Shown: positions 10,679-22,112, numbered from the stretch's first letter. The stretch: 64,000 bases of DNA from Astropecten irregularis (GCA_963971285.1 OZ020258.1:6840614-6904613); one strand, 5' to 3'. Numbers and translations are program-made. The notes: a model not told the origin generated them from the letters alone.

Positions 10679-10827
10679 CAATAGCGCTCCGCACTAATGA
10701 CGTCACAAAATCCCCGGATGTCAGACAAACGATGACTCATGCACGCGCACACCCACGCACGTGTGCATGTTTGCAATGTTTGTCTGAGGTTCGTTGCTAT
10801 TTTTAGCGTAAGTGCGGAGCGCTATTG
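10679..10827. mobile_element. CAATAGCGCTCCGCAC MITE
   Basis: 149 bp with inverted ends CAATAGCGCTCCGCAC and GTGCGGAGCGCTATTG. The inside holds ATGACGTCA (CRE/AP-1-like), TCAGACAAACGATG facing CAATGTTTGTCTGA, and CACGCAC/GTGTGCATG alternations. Copies at 17364-17514, 18367-18549, 51521-51646 and 60579-60789. Confidence 0.87.
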
Positions 10828-12540
10828 GACTCTTTTACGTAGAAATTTACGGTGCTTCATTCGCATGAATTATTCATGAGAAGAATTTGAATACAATTAA
10901 GCTTTCATCAATCCCAAGTCCGTCATGCCAACTTCCACATTTTGTTCTATGTGGGACCGGAATTCCCACCGTGGGGTAAAGCGAAATTTCATTGTTACTA
11001 GGAGTGACAGTACATGATCACAAAAGCAGGCCCAATACCACAATGTACGTCATCATAGGCCTCAATATGCTGGAAACATGTATCATACTACCATAGTTCA
11101 GGGTCGTGTCACGTGACCATTATAGTGAAGGTTTATTATCCTTCTGGGAAAGTAAAGTTTAGTGAAAGAGAGTTCAATTCTGGAAATGTCATGTCACTGA
11201 TAAACAAAAAACCCCAGAGGCTAAATAAAATTGAATATGTACTGATAACCCCAAGGTGGAAATATACATCAGGATACATGTTCATGTTGGAAAGTATTTT
11301 TTTTAACTGTTTTCTCACAGAAAATGCCTTGTCTACAGTTAAATTAGGATTTGTTTTTAGTGGCATTACACAAAAGTTCAGGTTTTATTTTGAATTGGGA
11401 CTTTGTTTCGATTAGGAAAAATAGAAAAAGAATTGTGTTCAGGAGATGAGTTTGGATGAGAATAGGGCTTTTAGATATGGTGTGCATCAACTGGGGGAAA
11501 AACAGGATGTCTTGAATGCTTTATTTGAAGGACTTATTACAAGTTACAAACTAAATTTACAGAGTAGATTAACAGGGTCTCCCGAAAACCTGCCCCAAGT
11601 AAAGTGCCCCAACAACACCCCACTGGATAAAATCTTGCACAAGTCTGACAAGTTTACATTACAGTATTGTCAGCTGTTCAAGAAATCCTGCCCCAGCCAT
11701 GAACTTAGCCTTGCATAGTGACGTTCATCCTGCCCATCAATAATCCCAATGGCAATACAATATTATACATTTGTGTGTGATGTACATGTACATCTTGGCA
11801 ATGATCTACAAGTTTTGCCTTGAAGCTGGGGGGGGGGGGGAGGTGGGGTAGGGAGGGAATATTCCTGCTGGGATGCAGCTGTGTTGTGGGACAAGGCCGA
11901 GTTTGTTGTTGTATTGACCTACTTCCATTGATTATTCGGTATTCCACACAATGGCAGAGTGTATGATGCAATACTGCGTGAACATACACGCATCAATGCA
12001 TGCAACATGCATAATATGAACATGTTTGAAGATAATGTACATAATATCATGGAGGTAGTAAGCCCATTGCTTAACTACTTTAGGGTTTTATATGTATCTT
12101 TGGCATCGGGAAATTTAAAATCATCATTTCAAAGGAATAAAGATCCCCTTACAGCTAGTTAGGTCCTATATGCGTGATAAAAAGGTACTTGAACTAATGG
12201 GAAAATCCTTTTTAAAAATATGTGCAGGAATACAATTGACTAAATTTAGTTCACTGAGTGTTGGGCCAGTTCCATGCTGCAAACTGGTAATAACTGGTAA
12301 TATTAATGCGGCTAATGTCTGTCACATAATTATGTCCCATTAATAATGAGCACTGTACATGGTGATGAGGCTGAGTTTTATTACCAAAGGTTTAGTGGGG
12401 GATCATCATTAGGGATGACCCAATTTTCCTTTCAGCAAAATCATCCGCCTTATCTGGGAAAACGAACTCTATCCCAGAATATTAGATTGTGTTATAGAGG
12501 TGGTAGCCATGCAAACATTACACAATTTACACAATTCGTC
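10828..12540. other. No gene recognised; unique AT-rich DNA
   Basis: I see no exon of a known family. A 90-codon ATG-started ORF at 11446-11718 (starting MSLDENRAFRYG) has balanced composition but no recognisable motif, splice context or poly(A) signal, and is probably chance. A G-rich tract at 11826-11850 is listed separately. Confidence 0.4.
11826..11850 (+). other. G-run, potential quadruplex
   Basis: Twelve or more consecutive G followed by AGGTGGGGTAGGGAGGG, satisfying a four-G-tract pattern on the plus strand. Similar G-rich tracts occur at 28935-28959 and, less perfectly, at 41190-41217. Confidence 0.6.
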
Positions 12541-12665
12541 TCCTGAAAAGGACTAGAGCAGGCTAGTTGAAACGTTGAGACCTAATTACGAGAAGTGCGA
12601 ACAAAATAGAAGTGGGAAAGTACGAACGATTCTTACATGGTGTTTCCGCAAACCGATCCACTTTA
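12541..12665 (+). repeat. Dispersed repeat with degenerate hammerhead-like core
   Basis: CTGAAAA (12543-12549), GGACTAGAGCAGGCTAGT stem-loop, then GAAAC (12569-12573), GTTGAGACC, and the end ACATGGTGTTTCCGCAAACC. Same family as 1860-1990, opposite orientation. Confidence 0.65.
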
Positions 12666-13155
12666 CACAATTTGCATCTATAGGTTAATTGCTATTAGGA
12701 GCACTGGAATATTTACCCCCTTAATTTTATAGGTATGAACTATTTTATTCCAAAGGAGCAAGAATTTTCCCCCTATTTTTAACCAGAATTTTGTCAAAAT
12801 TTCCAATTACGATTCGGGCAGTTGGGGTGGAAATTCCGAAAAAAGTTAGGCCTATAAACGTGCTTTCAAAATGGAAGTTTTTAAGTTAACAATCTGTGAA
12901 CCTATTGTACACTTGTACATTGAATGATTTCACATTAACATGGAACCAACTTCAAAGTGATTTATCAATATAAAGGAATGAGTCGGGGAATACAATCAAT
13001 TATTAATATTTGGATGAAATGATACAATAGGGGTATTGAATACATCCATATGGTGGGTGTGGTGATATATGTTTATATCATGACCCATGACCTTAAAAAT
13101 GTTGTTTGTTGATGGCAATATGTCATTTGCACATGTGCACATAATGATTCTGCCT

Positions 13156-13504
13156 TTAAAGGCACATATATCATACTTTGGTAGGAAACCAAAACAGATT
13201 TACAGATTGACATAAAACTTACAGGGTTTAAAGATGGACCTGGTACAAAAATGGTTAACATAGTATCGGCTAAAATGCTGTGTTTTATCCAGAAATTAGT
13301 AAAACAAAAGACTGAAAACAGTTAAATGTATGATCTCTGAGATCAAATGCTCACAATTACAATTACCTAGAACAGTTGCAATGTTTTCTCGCAATTTAGC
13401 TGAAAATGTCACAGGTTTGTTTATATTTCATGATACATATCAAATTATGAGAAAACCGCAGCTGTTCTGTCAACTTTACCAAAGTATGATGATACTACCT
13501 TTAA
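13156..13504. mobile_element. TTAA-family MITE, subfamily C
   Basis: TTAA at 13156-13159 and 13501-13504, with ends ATATCATACTTTGG and CCAAAGTATGATGATACTAC. The conserved half reads from ACTTACAGGGTTTAAAGATG to TTTATCCAGAAATTAGTAAA, then ATGATCTCTGAGATCA, then the C-type half. Confidence 0.85.
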
Positions 13505-13875
13505 TGTTACCTCCATGTCACGTGAGCCAGGCCAAGCATGCCAAGCTCACGCTATCTACTACGTCATGGCAGTGGCCTTAGGTGAACTGTCAAAGTCAAG
13601 TCTGAGGGCAACATCAGGCCTTGAACACTATACAATCGCTATTAACTTCTGTCAAGGCATTCCTCATGACAGACAAACTTGTGGCATGTTTTCTGGAAGA
13701 CTGTGAACGGGGTATTGTTAAGGAGATCAGTCTTGTCAGGGTTTAGGTCTTTTCTTCTTCAGAATTATCAAAATGTGAGTGTCAAATGTCATCATGAGTG
13801 TGGGCGTTAGACTATAAACAGATAAAGGTCATGGTGATCGAAGTTAAGGATTTCTGTTGTCTCTGTGTGATTCCA

Positions 13876-14110
13876 GGGGCCTTTTCCAAACCGCGACTCA
13901 GGCTCCGGCTTCATAGACTCTGTCATCCATATGAAAATACAGGTTGTGGATTTTCATTGAAACTGGAGCTCAGTTTTCTTTTTCAAACTTAAGAAACTAG
14001 TACCGAACCAACTGTAGCCAAAAGCCTCTATTTTGATACTGGTTATTTTTGAATGGATTCACGAAATGGAGCCGGAGCCTGAGCTGGAGCCGGGGTTTGG
14101 AAAAGGCCCC
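13876..14110. mobile_element. GGGGCCTTTTCCAAAC palindromic element (intact)
   Basis: 235 bp bounded by GGGGCCTTTTCCAAACCGCG and the inverted CCGGGGTTTGGAAAAGGCCC. Sub-terminal GGCTCCGGCT faces AGCCGGAGCC. It sits 235 bp upstream of the ECHDC1 start codon, inside the probable 5' intron. Confidence 0.85.
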
Positions 14111-14345
14111 AGGCCTTGTTGTATGGATGGGCTTGTATTAAGTCAATGGAGACATAGTACCTTGAATGGTATTTAGTACAATGTGTGATGCAACAACATG
14201 ACAAGTGAAGGAGAAACAGATGTAGCCTGTTGGCATTAGCTTCTCAGATGACCAGCATGTTAATACAAGATTTAACTGCCATTCTTCTTTCAGATTTCAG
14301 GCGTGTTTAGCATTAAGCTCAAACTTGTCATCAACAAGTCTCAAG

Positions 14346-15469
14346 ATGCGGACCAAGCTCCTCCAGCTCCGCTCCTCCCTAGCAGCCGTTGCTAGCATCC
14401 CCGCCCGGCGACGCATCCACTACCAGACAGACTCGGCCGGCATCACGCTCAGTGAGACGGCCAACAGCCACCTCATGGACCGGCACCGCAACACCGCCCT
14501 CGCCAACGAGTTTGTGGCCGGCGAGGTCTTCAACGAGCGGGAGGAGCGGCTGAACCTGAAGGAGTTGAACGGCGGGAAACTGTATCTGACCAAGGACAGC
14601 GAGACAGGTGTAGCCACCATCACCATCAGTAACCCTAGCCGTGCCAATGCAATGTCAGGTGAGTCTACCTACATTCGGTCAGCCTGCCTCTTGGGGTGGA
14701 GTTTCATAACTAGTGGGAGTGTTTATGAATGATTTCCTCTTGTCATTTATTTTGATCATGATCATCTTTTCACCATCCAGGTTCCATGATGGTCGAGTTG
14801 TCGGACATGGTGGACGAGCTGGAGAAGTGGAATCAAGGCAAGGCCCTGATTCTCTATGGTGACCCAGACGGGAGGAACTTCTGCGCCGGGGCCGACCTCC
14901 GGATGGCGCAGGCCTTGGACAAGCCTCAAGCCGGCACCATGATGTGCCTCTTCATGCAGAACGTCCTAACCCGACTACAGCAGCTACCTCTGATCAGCGC
15001 GGCGGCCCTGAAGGGTAAAGCCGTCGGTGGGGGCGCAGAGATCCTGACCGCCTGCGACTTCCGGTTGATGTCCCCAGAGTCCACCATCCAGTTCATCCAC
15101 ACCAAGATGGGTCTGGTGCCCGGCTGGGGCGGCGGAACCAGACTGGTGCGTCTTGTCGGACCGCAGAAGGCCTTGAAGATGATGGCGGGTGGAGGGGTGG
15201 TCGGGGCCGACGAGGCTCTGAGACTCGGCCTGGCAGATGATCTCATCACAGGCGAGGACACCGCCAAGGAAGCCTCGGAATGGCTGGAACGCTACACAGA
15301 TGGACCGGTCAAGGTGGTCCGGTCAATCAAGAATGTGGTGACGGCTGCTGCACAGCGCCCACAAGACAAGGCTCTTTCTAAGGAGAAGGACATCTTCGGA
15401 GGGCTGTGGCACGGAAAAGCCAACAAAGAAGCCATCGCAAAGGCATTATCTAAGAAAGATCAGTGTTAA
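14346..15469 (+). CDS. ECHDC1: Ethylmalonyl-CoA decarboxylase / enoyl-CoA hydratase domain-containing protein 1
   Basis: Crotonase-fold enzyme that decarboxylates ethylmalonyl-CoA (and some methylmalonyl-CoA), removing a side product of acetyl-CoA carboxylase. Exons 14346-14658 and 14781-15469 flank a 122-nt GT-AG intron that splits Gly105; 333 residues, TAA stop (human 307). The family block FMQNVLTRLQQLPLISAAAL aligns with human FMQNTLTRFMRLPLISVALV. Oxyanion-hole segments are CAGADL (139-144) and KAVGGGAEI (184-192), followed by ACDFRLMSPEST, IHTKMGLVPGWGGGTRL and a C-terminal GLWHGKANKEAIAKAL. The start is the first ATG after an acceptor ending at 14300; no in-frame stop lies between, so an upstream coding exon is not excluded. 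The first ~25 residues are rich in Arg and Leu with no acidic residue, resembling a mitochondrial presequence, whereas the mammalian enzyme is cytosolic. Convergent with ARFGAP1. Confidence 0.92.
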
Positions 15470-15797
15470 AAAAGAAAAGAGTAATGATTCAAAACAAGAT
15501 CCCATCCTCCTAGAGACCTGAAAACCGATGGGTTCTAGACCCCATAATGGGCTGGAACCCCTCGACCTCATCTCTAAACCAATTCTGAAACTATTGTGAC
15601 CATTTCCACAGTTGGAGCTTGCTCTTAAGAAGCGCTTTGCCAACAAGAAGCTTCGTGCTCTTTGAGCTGCTGCAGAATTTGGTTCATGCAATACACCACC
15701 CATAAGATACCCTTATGGTGCCCTCCACCATAAGGAAGTAGGACCCTTGACTTGTTCCACCATTTTCAGGCGGCTGTGGCCTAGGCTATACATGTAC

Positions 15798-16048
15798 GCT
15801 GCGCTACTGCCGTGCCGAACTCAAAATAATTTTACATTGTTTAAGTTTTGCATGGAAATAGCACAGCGTTTAGCGTGAATTTGGCTCGGCAAATTGAGTT
15901 CGGCACGGCAAGCTTTTTGGCTTGACAGGGTCTGCCGCACTATCGGTATTCGGAACGGTATTGGCGCGACACTTTCAATTAAAGCTTGGCGTTTAGCGCA
16001 ACTGCTGCACTCATTTGATTTAAGTTTGGCACGGCAGTAGCACGGCAT
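15798..16048. mobile_element. Fold-back MITE with GCTACTGCCGTGCC ends
   Basis: 251 bp with arms GCGCTACTGCCGTGCCGAACTC and TTTGGCACGGCAGTAGCACG, and internal repeats of GGCTCGGCAAA and GTTCGGCACGGCA. Begins 330 bp after the ECHDC1 stop codon, so it may lie in or just past the 3' UTR. An ATTAAA at 15978-15983 inside it is the first candidate poly(A) hexamer. Confidence 0.7.
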
Positions 16049-16369
16049 ATAGTCATGGTCTAATTCCTTTGCTACTCCATCCGAAACTTAGTATCGATCT
16101 GTAATATGAATTAACAACTCCACAAATGTTTAGCCCAACCATAGCCACTTCTAGAAAAGTTAACCACAACTTTAAGATATTTGTGAGATTAAGATTGACG
16201 TTGGGATTTTTAAAGGGTTTTCCTGCACTGACTGTTTTGACAATGGCTAGTCGCTAAGGAGATGGTGTGGGGTTTTGTGATATTTTCTTCCATTTTAATA
16301 TGGAAATATATTAAAAATATTTAAAGACAAGATTTTTAGGTAGCAACATTTTAAGTAGTTTGAGTATCA

Positions 16370-16602
16370 CACGTTCTACTCTGTGCCACACTACGTACAG
16401 TATGAACGCCTGATACATGCGTGTGTGCATTAATGTAATGCAATGCAGCACATCAGCCAATCAGATCTGTTTTGAGAACATTTCCATCTGAGTCGTGATG
16501 GAGGCCGATGTTGTCGATTGGTCAAAAGCTAGAGGTCAGTGCTGGATTGGCTTGCATAATTAATCAGGAAATCTGCACGCATGTGATAGACACTCGCTCA
16601 CT
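16370..16602. repeat. ~230-bp dispersed repeat with CCAAT motifs, copy 1
   Basis: Shares blocks such as TCTGTGCCACACT, CACATCAGCCAATCAGATCT and CTTGCATAAT with 38795-39012 in the same order and orientation, at roughly 75-80 percent identity by eye. It contains two CCAAT/ATTGG boxes. No inverted or direct termini recognised. Confidence 0.75.
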
Positions 16603-17062
16603 GTACAGCGAGTGGATCTGTAACTTCTTAAGACTACATTTTAAGTACCGGTACAGTGGTCAGGTTTTTGACATTCGGCATAGTGTATTTCTATGAACCA
16701 CTGTGACAAATCAGGTCGCTTGTCACAGTTAACTCAAATCAGTCACGGTTTGTGACGTGGAAAAAATGGGGCATTTTGTACAGTTGTCTAGCTATTTTTA
16801 TTTAAACGACTTGGCTGCATTTTTTCAGTTGGAAATATTTTTGTATACATTGCATGGGTAAAGTCATAATATTGCTCCAAAGTTACTTTTTTTTAGAAGC
16901 ATGAATATATCTGTTTATATAAACCTTGATAAAATATGTGTTGTAAAAAACAAATATATACATAACTTTATGAATACATGAAGTAGCTTTAATGATAACG
17001 GTAGTGACATTTTTCCTATTACAGTTCATAAACAAAAGAAATCTTATAATTTTACTCCTGAT

Positions 17063-17130
17063 CATTGGTCCAAACCATTACTCCGAACGCCATCTGAGCT
17101 TAACTCCCTGGGGAGTATACAGCCCATGCT
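17063..17130 (-). repeat. SINE fragment (34607 family)
   Basis: Carries AACTCCCTGGGGAGTATACA, the reverse complement of the body segment at 34840-34870 of the full SINE. Head and tail are absent. Confidence 0.6.
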
Positions 17131-17363
17131 GCAGTCTTGGTTCATGATGTTGTTGGTGTGGATAGCCGAACGTATACGAACGGATTTACCCGCATATAAC
17201 CCGCATGCACGGCGCGCGTACATGTACATATGTACGTACAGTTGATTCGCATGCACGTATGTACTGACCTGTCTGTAACCTGTCTTGGAAATCCTGTCAA
17301 ATCTCCCCTCGAGAATGGGTGAAAACACACTGAGCATGCGTTACTCTCGAAGTCAGGCACAGC

Positions 17364-17514
17364 CAATAGCACTCCGCACTTGCGCTAAAAATAGCATACC
17401 TCAGACAAACATTGCAATCATGCAAACGTGTGGTGGGTGTGCTTGTGTGCATGCATTAAGCATATGCATGCATGAAAATGTTGTTGTGTGATGTCATCAG
17501 TACGGAGCGATATT
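17364..17514. mobile_element. CAATAGCGCTCCGCAC MITE
   Basis: CAATAGCACTCCGCACTTGC ... GATGTCATCAGTACGGAGCG. Same internal CTCAGACAAACATTGCAA block as the 10679 copy but in the opposite orientation. Confidence 0.82.
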
Positions 17515-17584
17515 AACATACACGTATGTGCAGGCCAGTGCGGGTAATCATACATAGTCTTTAAGTACATGTACGTGCGTGCGG

Positions 17585-18189
17585 CAGTGTTGGAGGTCTC
17601 GAGGCCGGCCTTGGCCTCGAGGCCGGCCTCGAGGCCGGTTTTGGGTGGCCTCGGCCTTGGCCTTGGCCTTGCTGCATGATGACTCGGTCTTGGCCTTGGC
17701 CTCGGCACCTCCTGGCCTCGGAAAATGGGCCGAGGCCGGTTCAAGGCCGCCAGATTGGACTCAAATTTCCCAACACTTATTTTTAGGTTTTCCCAGTTTA
17801 ATATTCACCCTATATATGTATGTGATACCCATTGAACTGCACGAATCATACACACCGCGCTGCCATGTGCGATGCGCAATTTGAGTGCGCATTTTGAGTC
17901 TGGATTCTCCAACAATTCAAACACGGATCGTCGCACTAGACTGTATGTAACACAAACAAAGTTTTGGGGTTATAAGTTTATATGAAATTCTGATGATTCC
18001 AAGTAAAAAAAATCCTACATATATTGTGTGTGCACTAAACACTTGGCCTCGGCCTTGGCCTCGGACAGTGTGGCCTTGGCCTCGGCCTCGGTCTCGAATG
18101 CTCATGACTCGGCCTTGGCCTTGGCCTCTGAGACCCATGACTCGGCCTTGGCCTTGGCCTCGGGGGTTGTGGACTCGACTCCAACACTG
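17585..18189. mobile_element. hAT-like non-autonomous element with 8-bp TSD
   Basis: Flanked by a perfect 8-bp duplication GCGTGCGG (17577-17584 and 18190-18197). Inverted ends are CAGTGTTGGAGGTCTCG and CGACTCCAACACTG. The interior consists of two arrays of GGCCTTGGCCTC/GAGGCCGG units (17600-17745, 18045-18165) around a unique middle. There is no transposase ORF. Confidence 0.88.
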
Positions 18190-18366
18190 GCGTGCGGGTA
18201 ATCAGTTTGTATGTTCCAGTAACAACAGTGTTGTGAACCAAGACATTTGGGCTGCTGTAAGGCACACAAAGGCTAATCAAGCACAAAACACAAAACCATC
18301 TCTACCCTCACAGGCACCCATTTTATACAAGGGGAAGAGCAATGCAGTTTAATAGTCAAAAGTGTT

Positions 18367-18549
18367 AATAGCACTCCGCACTAATGACGTCACACGAGTG
18401 ATTTGGCCAGCATGCGCATGTAAAAATTCCCCTGATGTCAGACAAACTTTATGCATGCACATGCATGCACACAAGCACACCCACATACATTTGCAATGTT
18501 TGTCTGAGATCCAGTGTGCTAATTTTAGCGCAAGTGTGGAGCGCTATTG
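18367..18549. mobile_element. CAATAGCGCTCCGCAC MITE
   Basis: AATAGCACTCCGCACTAATG ... CAAGTGTGGAGCGCTATTG, with ATGACGTCAC and a TGCATGCACATGCATGCACA core. It lies 170 bp from the hAT-like element. Confidence 0.85.
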
Positions 18550-19128
18550 CAAATAATATGATTCTTATGACCAAACCTGAACCCAGAGAGGTGATGGGTG
18601 GACGAGTTGCTCTCACCATGAAAGTTAAACACTGCCCTCAGTTGATGAGACAGACACCAGTTTTTCATCTTAGCACCGGACATTGTGGTTTTTTTAAAGA
18701 AAGTATAAAGAAAAGATATTGTTATTTATTCAGTTTGCTTTTTATTTAGCGGTTTGTGTGTTGTGAAGTGTGTACATTGTAAAATCATTCCCAAACCATG
18801 GTATTTAAGGATCAATCCATAATTTGCTAAATGCTTTTAAGTGGAATTGGGAAATAGTGTGTCAAACAGTTGGTTTGAAATAAAAAAAAACAAAAAAAAC
18901 GTTAAACAAAAATCAAGACGTACATGTATTTAATTTGTAGCTGAAACAGGGCACCCCAAAATGAGTTAATGTCCTGGATTTGTGAGGATTCTCTACAAAT
19001 ACTAAAGAAGAAGAAAAAACCCAAGATATCTTGTTTTTGTGTTTAGGGTTTACAAAAACACAATTATAGAAACTGCCTTATGCACTCACATGTTATAAGT
19101 GTGAAGGCCTTCCATATGGGCATTTTGT

Positions 19129-19259
19129 AATAGTGTGCCACCATGAGTTTACAATGCATTGGCCAATTTGTTGACAAACTGCGCATCTTTCCACAAGTGC
19201 AGTTTGTCAACAAAATTGTGATTGGTGAATGCATTGCAAACTTATGGTGGCGCACTATT
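19129..19259. mobile_element. 131-bp fold-back element
   Basis: AATAGTGTGCCACCATGAGT ... TTATGGTGGCGCACTATT with arms AATGCATTGGCCAATTTGTT and AAATTGTGATTGGTGAATGC. The arms are paired along almost the whole length; the loop is GCATCTTTCCACAA. Confidence 0.85.
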
Positions 19260-19555
19260 GTGAATCGCTTGTTGTAAATCCGAGCAAATGAACGTAGTCA
19301 GTACAAAGTAGTCTATTCATCATTTCACATAATTATATAAATACACAATATAATCAAAGAATGCACAAGTTTATCTTTTGAATTGACTCGTATTTGATAA
19401 TGCGTATGAAATATTGTAATCAAAGCTTATAAAAAATCAATGATTTGCCTTTTAATTAAATAAGCAACAATGTCAGTAATATAGTAATTTGTGACATCAC
19501 ACATTGCTTAGCAAGTAAGATTGATTTATTTAAGATTAAATAAGCAACAATCATT

Positions 19556-19680
19556 GACGGCTCAGGCTCCGGCTCCATTTCGTGAAAAATTGACTAGAGT
19601 GGGATTTGAACCTACAACCTGTAAAATAGTACAGGGTTCGCAGGTTCAAATCCCGCCCCAGGATCTGTCACCTTTCAATG
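19556..19680. repeat. Fragment of GGCTCAGGCTC element joined to inverted SINE halves
   Basis: CGGCTCAGGCTCCGGCTCCA (a piece of the 13876 family) is followed by GTGGGATTTGAACCTACAAC and, facing it, GCAGGTTCAAATCCCGCC. These are two tRNA-like B boxes in inverted orientation, forming a hairpin. Confidence 0.55.
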
Positions 19681-20687
19681 AATACATTTTGTCGGGTTAA
19701 ACTGATTTTCAAGACGTTTTTTAACATTTGGGCATTGTTTTAATCATTTTCGCTTAATTATTATGAGTAAGTACAATAAGAATATTCAGTTTATGCTGCA
19801 GTGATAAAAATGTGACCTCATGAAAATAAAATTTATGTAAGTTTTATCACAAAGCATGTAGGGAATTCAGAGAATATTAGTATTACTATAATTCTGACTG
19901 ACATACCTACCTCAACATTGTAGAATGTATTTAACGCACATAATCTTTGATTCTGGTACATTTCTGGGTAATAAAAAGATTTAAAAGACAAATTCGTACT
20001 CTGTTTTTAATTGCCACAGGTAGATAAAAACCTTTGAACGAGATAAATGCTAATTTATAACTAATTGTCGCCAGAAAATAAATAAGCACTTAATTGTTCA
20101 TAATAGTTCATAACCTAGAGAAATTCACAAAGAAATATTGTTTTAATCTGCTTTTCATTCCAAATTTGGGCAAAATTTTACTGTTTTTTTTAGTTTATTT
20201 AGATATAAAATATTGATTTCCTCTTCGAAAGTTCTTTTGAAATAATGATGAAACTCAGGCATATTTGGGGGGTTTTTCCCTGACATTTGAAATCCTAACC
20301 AAGTATGCTGCCTGTTTCTAGAAGTATGTTAATACATGTATAGAATGCCAAATAAAGTTTATTGGGTAAATAAATCGTGAATCTGAAAATCCATGAAAGC
20401 CTATTTGTTCTTGCCTAGTTTTATCAGTTCTAGAAACACTAACAAACATTCAAGCATAATGCTATTTACCTGTTAACCTATTCTGACTAATAATTTGTTT
20501 TTTATAGAAATTCACCATTTACAGTTACAGAGAATTACTTCAATCGCAACAAACAAAATCTCTTTAGACTTTCAATGTGCTGGTAACGCTTTAGCTGTAG
20601 ACTTGCAGTGAAAACAGATTTTGATGAACAAATGATACATTTTCTTTCATTTATTATCAATGCCATATGGAAAGTTCTTGACTGAAA
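19681..20687. other. Unannotated AT-rich intergenic DNA
   Basis: I see no exon, repeat termini or RNA gene in this kilobase. Long ORFs are absent on both strands. Confidence 0.5.
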
Positions 20688-21165
20688 GTCCACGACTCAA
20701 CCAGTTTCTACCACTCAACCAGAGTTCACCACTCAACCAGTTTCTACCTCTCAACCCAAGTCCACAACCCAACCATAGTCCACAACTCAACCATAGTCCA
20801 CAACTCAACCACAGTTCACAATTCAACCAGTTTCTACCACTCAACCAGAGTTCACCACTCAACCAGTTTCTACCTCTCAGTCCAAGTCCACAACCCAACC
20901 ATAGTCCACAACTCAACCAGAGTCCACCACTCAACCAGTGTCCACCACTCAACCAGATTCCACCACTCAACCAGAGTCCAAAACTCAACTTAAGTCCACA
21001 ACTCAACCAGTTTTCCACCACTCAACCCGAGTCCACCACTCAACCAGTGTCCACAACTCAACCAGGGTCCACAACTCAACCAGTGTCCACCACTCAACCA
21101 GAGTCCACAACTCAAACCAAGTCCACAACTCATCCAGGGTCCACAACTCAACCAGAGTCCACAGC
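20688..21165 (+). repeat. 18-bp minisatellite, mucin-like coding periodicity
   Basis: About 26 units of an 18-bp pattern, ACCACTCAACCAGAGTCC. In one plus frame it reads TTQPES/TTQPVS hexapeptides, but several units hold TAG (CCATAGTCC), and later one-base shifts break the frame. No start, splice site or flanking domain is seen. It is either a plain minisatellite or a decayed Thr/Pro-rich repeat domain. Confidence 0.85.
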
Positions 21166-21875
21166 TCATGGTGTTCAGACACTTCATTGAAGTCCCATCT
21201 GACTTTTCGTGACTAGACTGTCACAAAATCTGTAAAAAGAAAACAATAACAATCAACAAACAAACATGCTCTCCCGAGGAATTTGAAAATACTTGAACCA
21301 ATTAGTAAATAATTTCAGAACGAGGACAGGAGTCTTAAATGCTCATCTTTATTCATCTATTTAAATTCATTTTAATACATTTACATTTAATGGTCATGGT
21401 TAGGTCACAGTGTTATGCTTAGGTTAAGGTCAAAGGTCAAGGTTGAAATCGATTGTTTGAAGCACAACAATTATGACACCTACTGCACTTACTTCAAACA
21501 ATGTCTTCTTCATATATATTAATTACATTACAGTTATTAGTCTTTAAATACATATTTTCATTATTGACAACTAGCTCTTAAAAACAAAAACATGAACACA
21601 ATTTTGTTTTTTGGTTTCAAGATGACATCGAATGAAGCAATAACTTACGGAAGATTTAATTTTTTTCGCACAAAAGGAATGTTCTGTAGTTTAGAATAAC
21701 AGAAAGGGATTTTAAAACATCAAAGTGAACTTAGTACTAGAATTAACTACAACTACTTCTAATTTTATACGTGGGCAGTTTAAGAGAAATTAGCTTGTTT
21801 CTTTGGCTCAACTTTGGGGGGAAACGTTTTGTTTGATTTGTGGTCTGACATCAGAGAACGAGTGGAAAGTTGCCA

Positions 21876-22112
21876 GGGGCCGATTTCACCAAACCCATCA
21901 AGTCTCCCGATGAGGACTAGAGCAGGCAGAGCGAAACGTTGAGACCTTATGAGAAGTGCGAACGAAATAGAAGTGCGAAAGTGTTCAACAAACTGAACGT
22001 AACTTACTATAAATTGTAGGATTTGTGATGCATTGCAGTCCTACACCCTATGATGGGTTATCCTTCGTAACTTGAGTTACGATTGATCGTAGGGCTTCAT
22101 GATATCGACCCC
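21876..22112. mobile_element. GGGGTCGATTTCA fold-back MITE with nested insertion
   Basis: Left end GGGGCCGATTTCACCAAACC, right end TGATATCGACCCC. The copy is split by the hammerhead-like repeat at about 21900-21990. Confidence 0.75.
21900..21990 (+). repeat. Hammerhead-like repeat fragment
   Basis: CCGATGAGGACTAGAGCAGG, then CGAAACGTTGAGACC and GAAGTGCGAACGAAATAGAA. This is a third copy of the 1860 family, nested in the element above. Confidence 0.65.

Noticed and set aside
11446..11718. 90-codon ATG ORF
   Set aside because: Composition is protein-like, but there is no homology I recognise, no splice sites and no poly(A) signal; kept only as a note.
17579..18352. Pro/Arg-rich ORFs on both strands
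   Set aside because: Translations of the GGCCTTGGCCTC arrays inside the hAT-like element; open in several frames because the 12-bp unit lacks stops.
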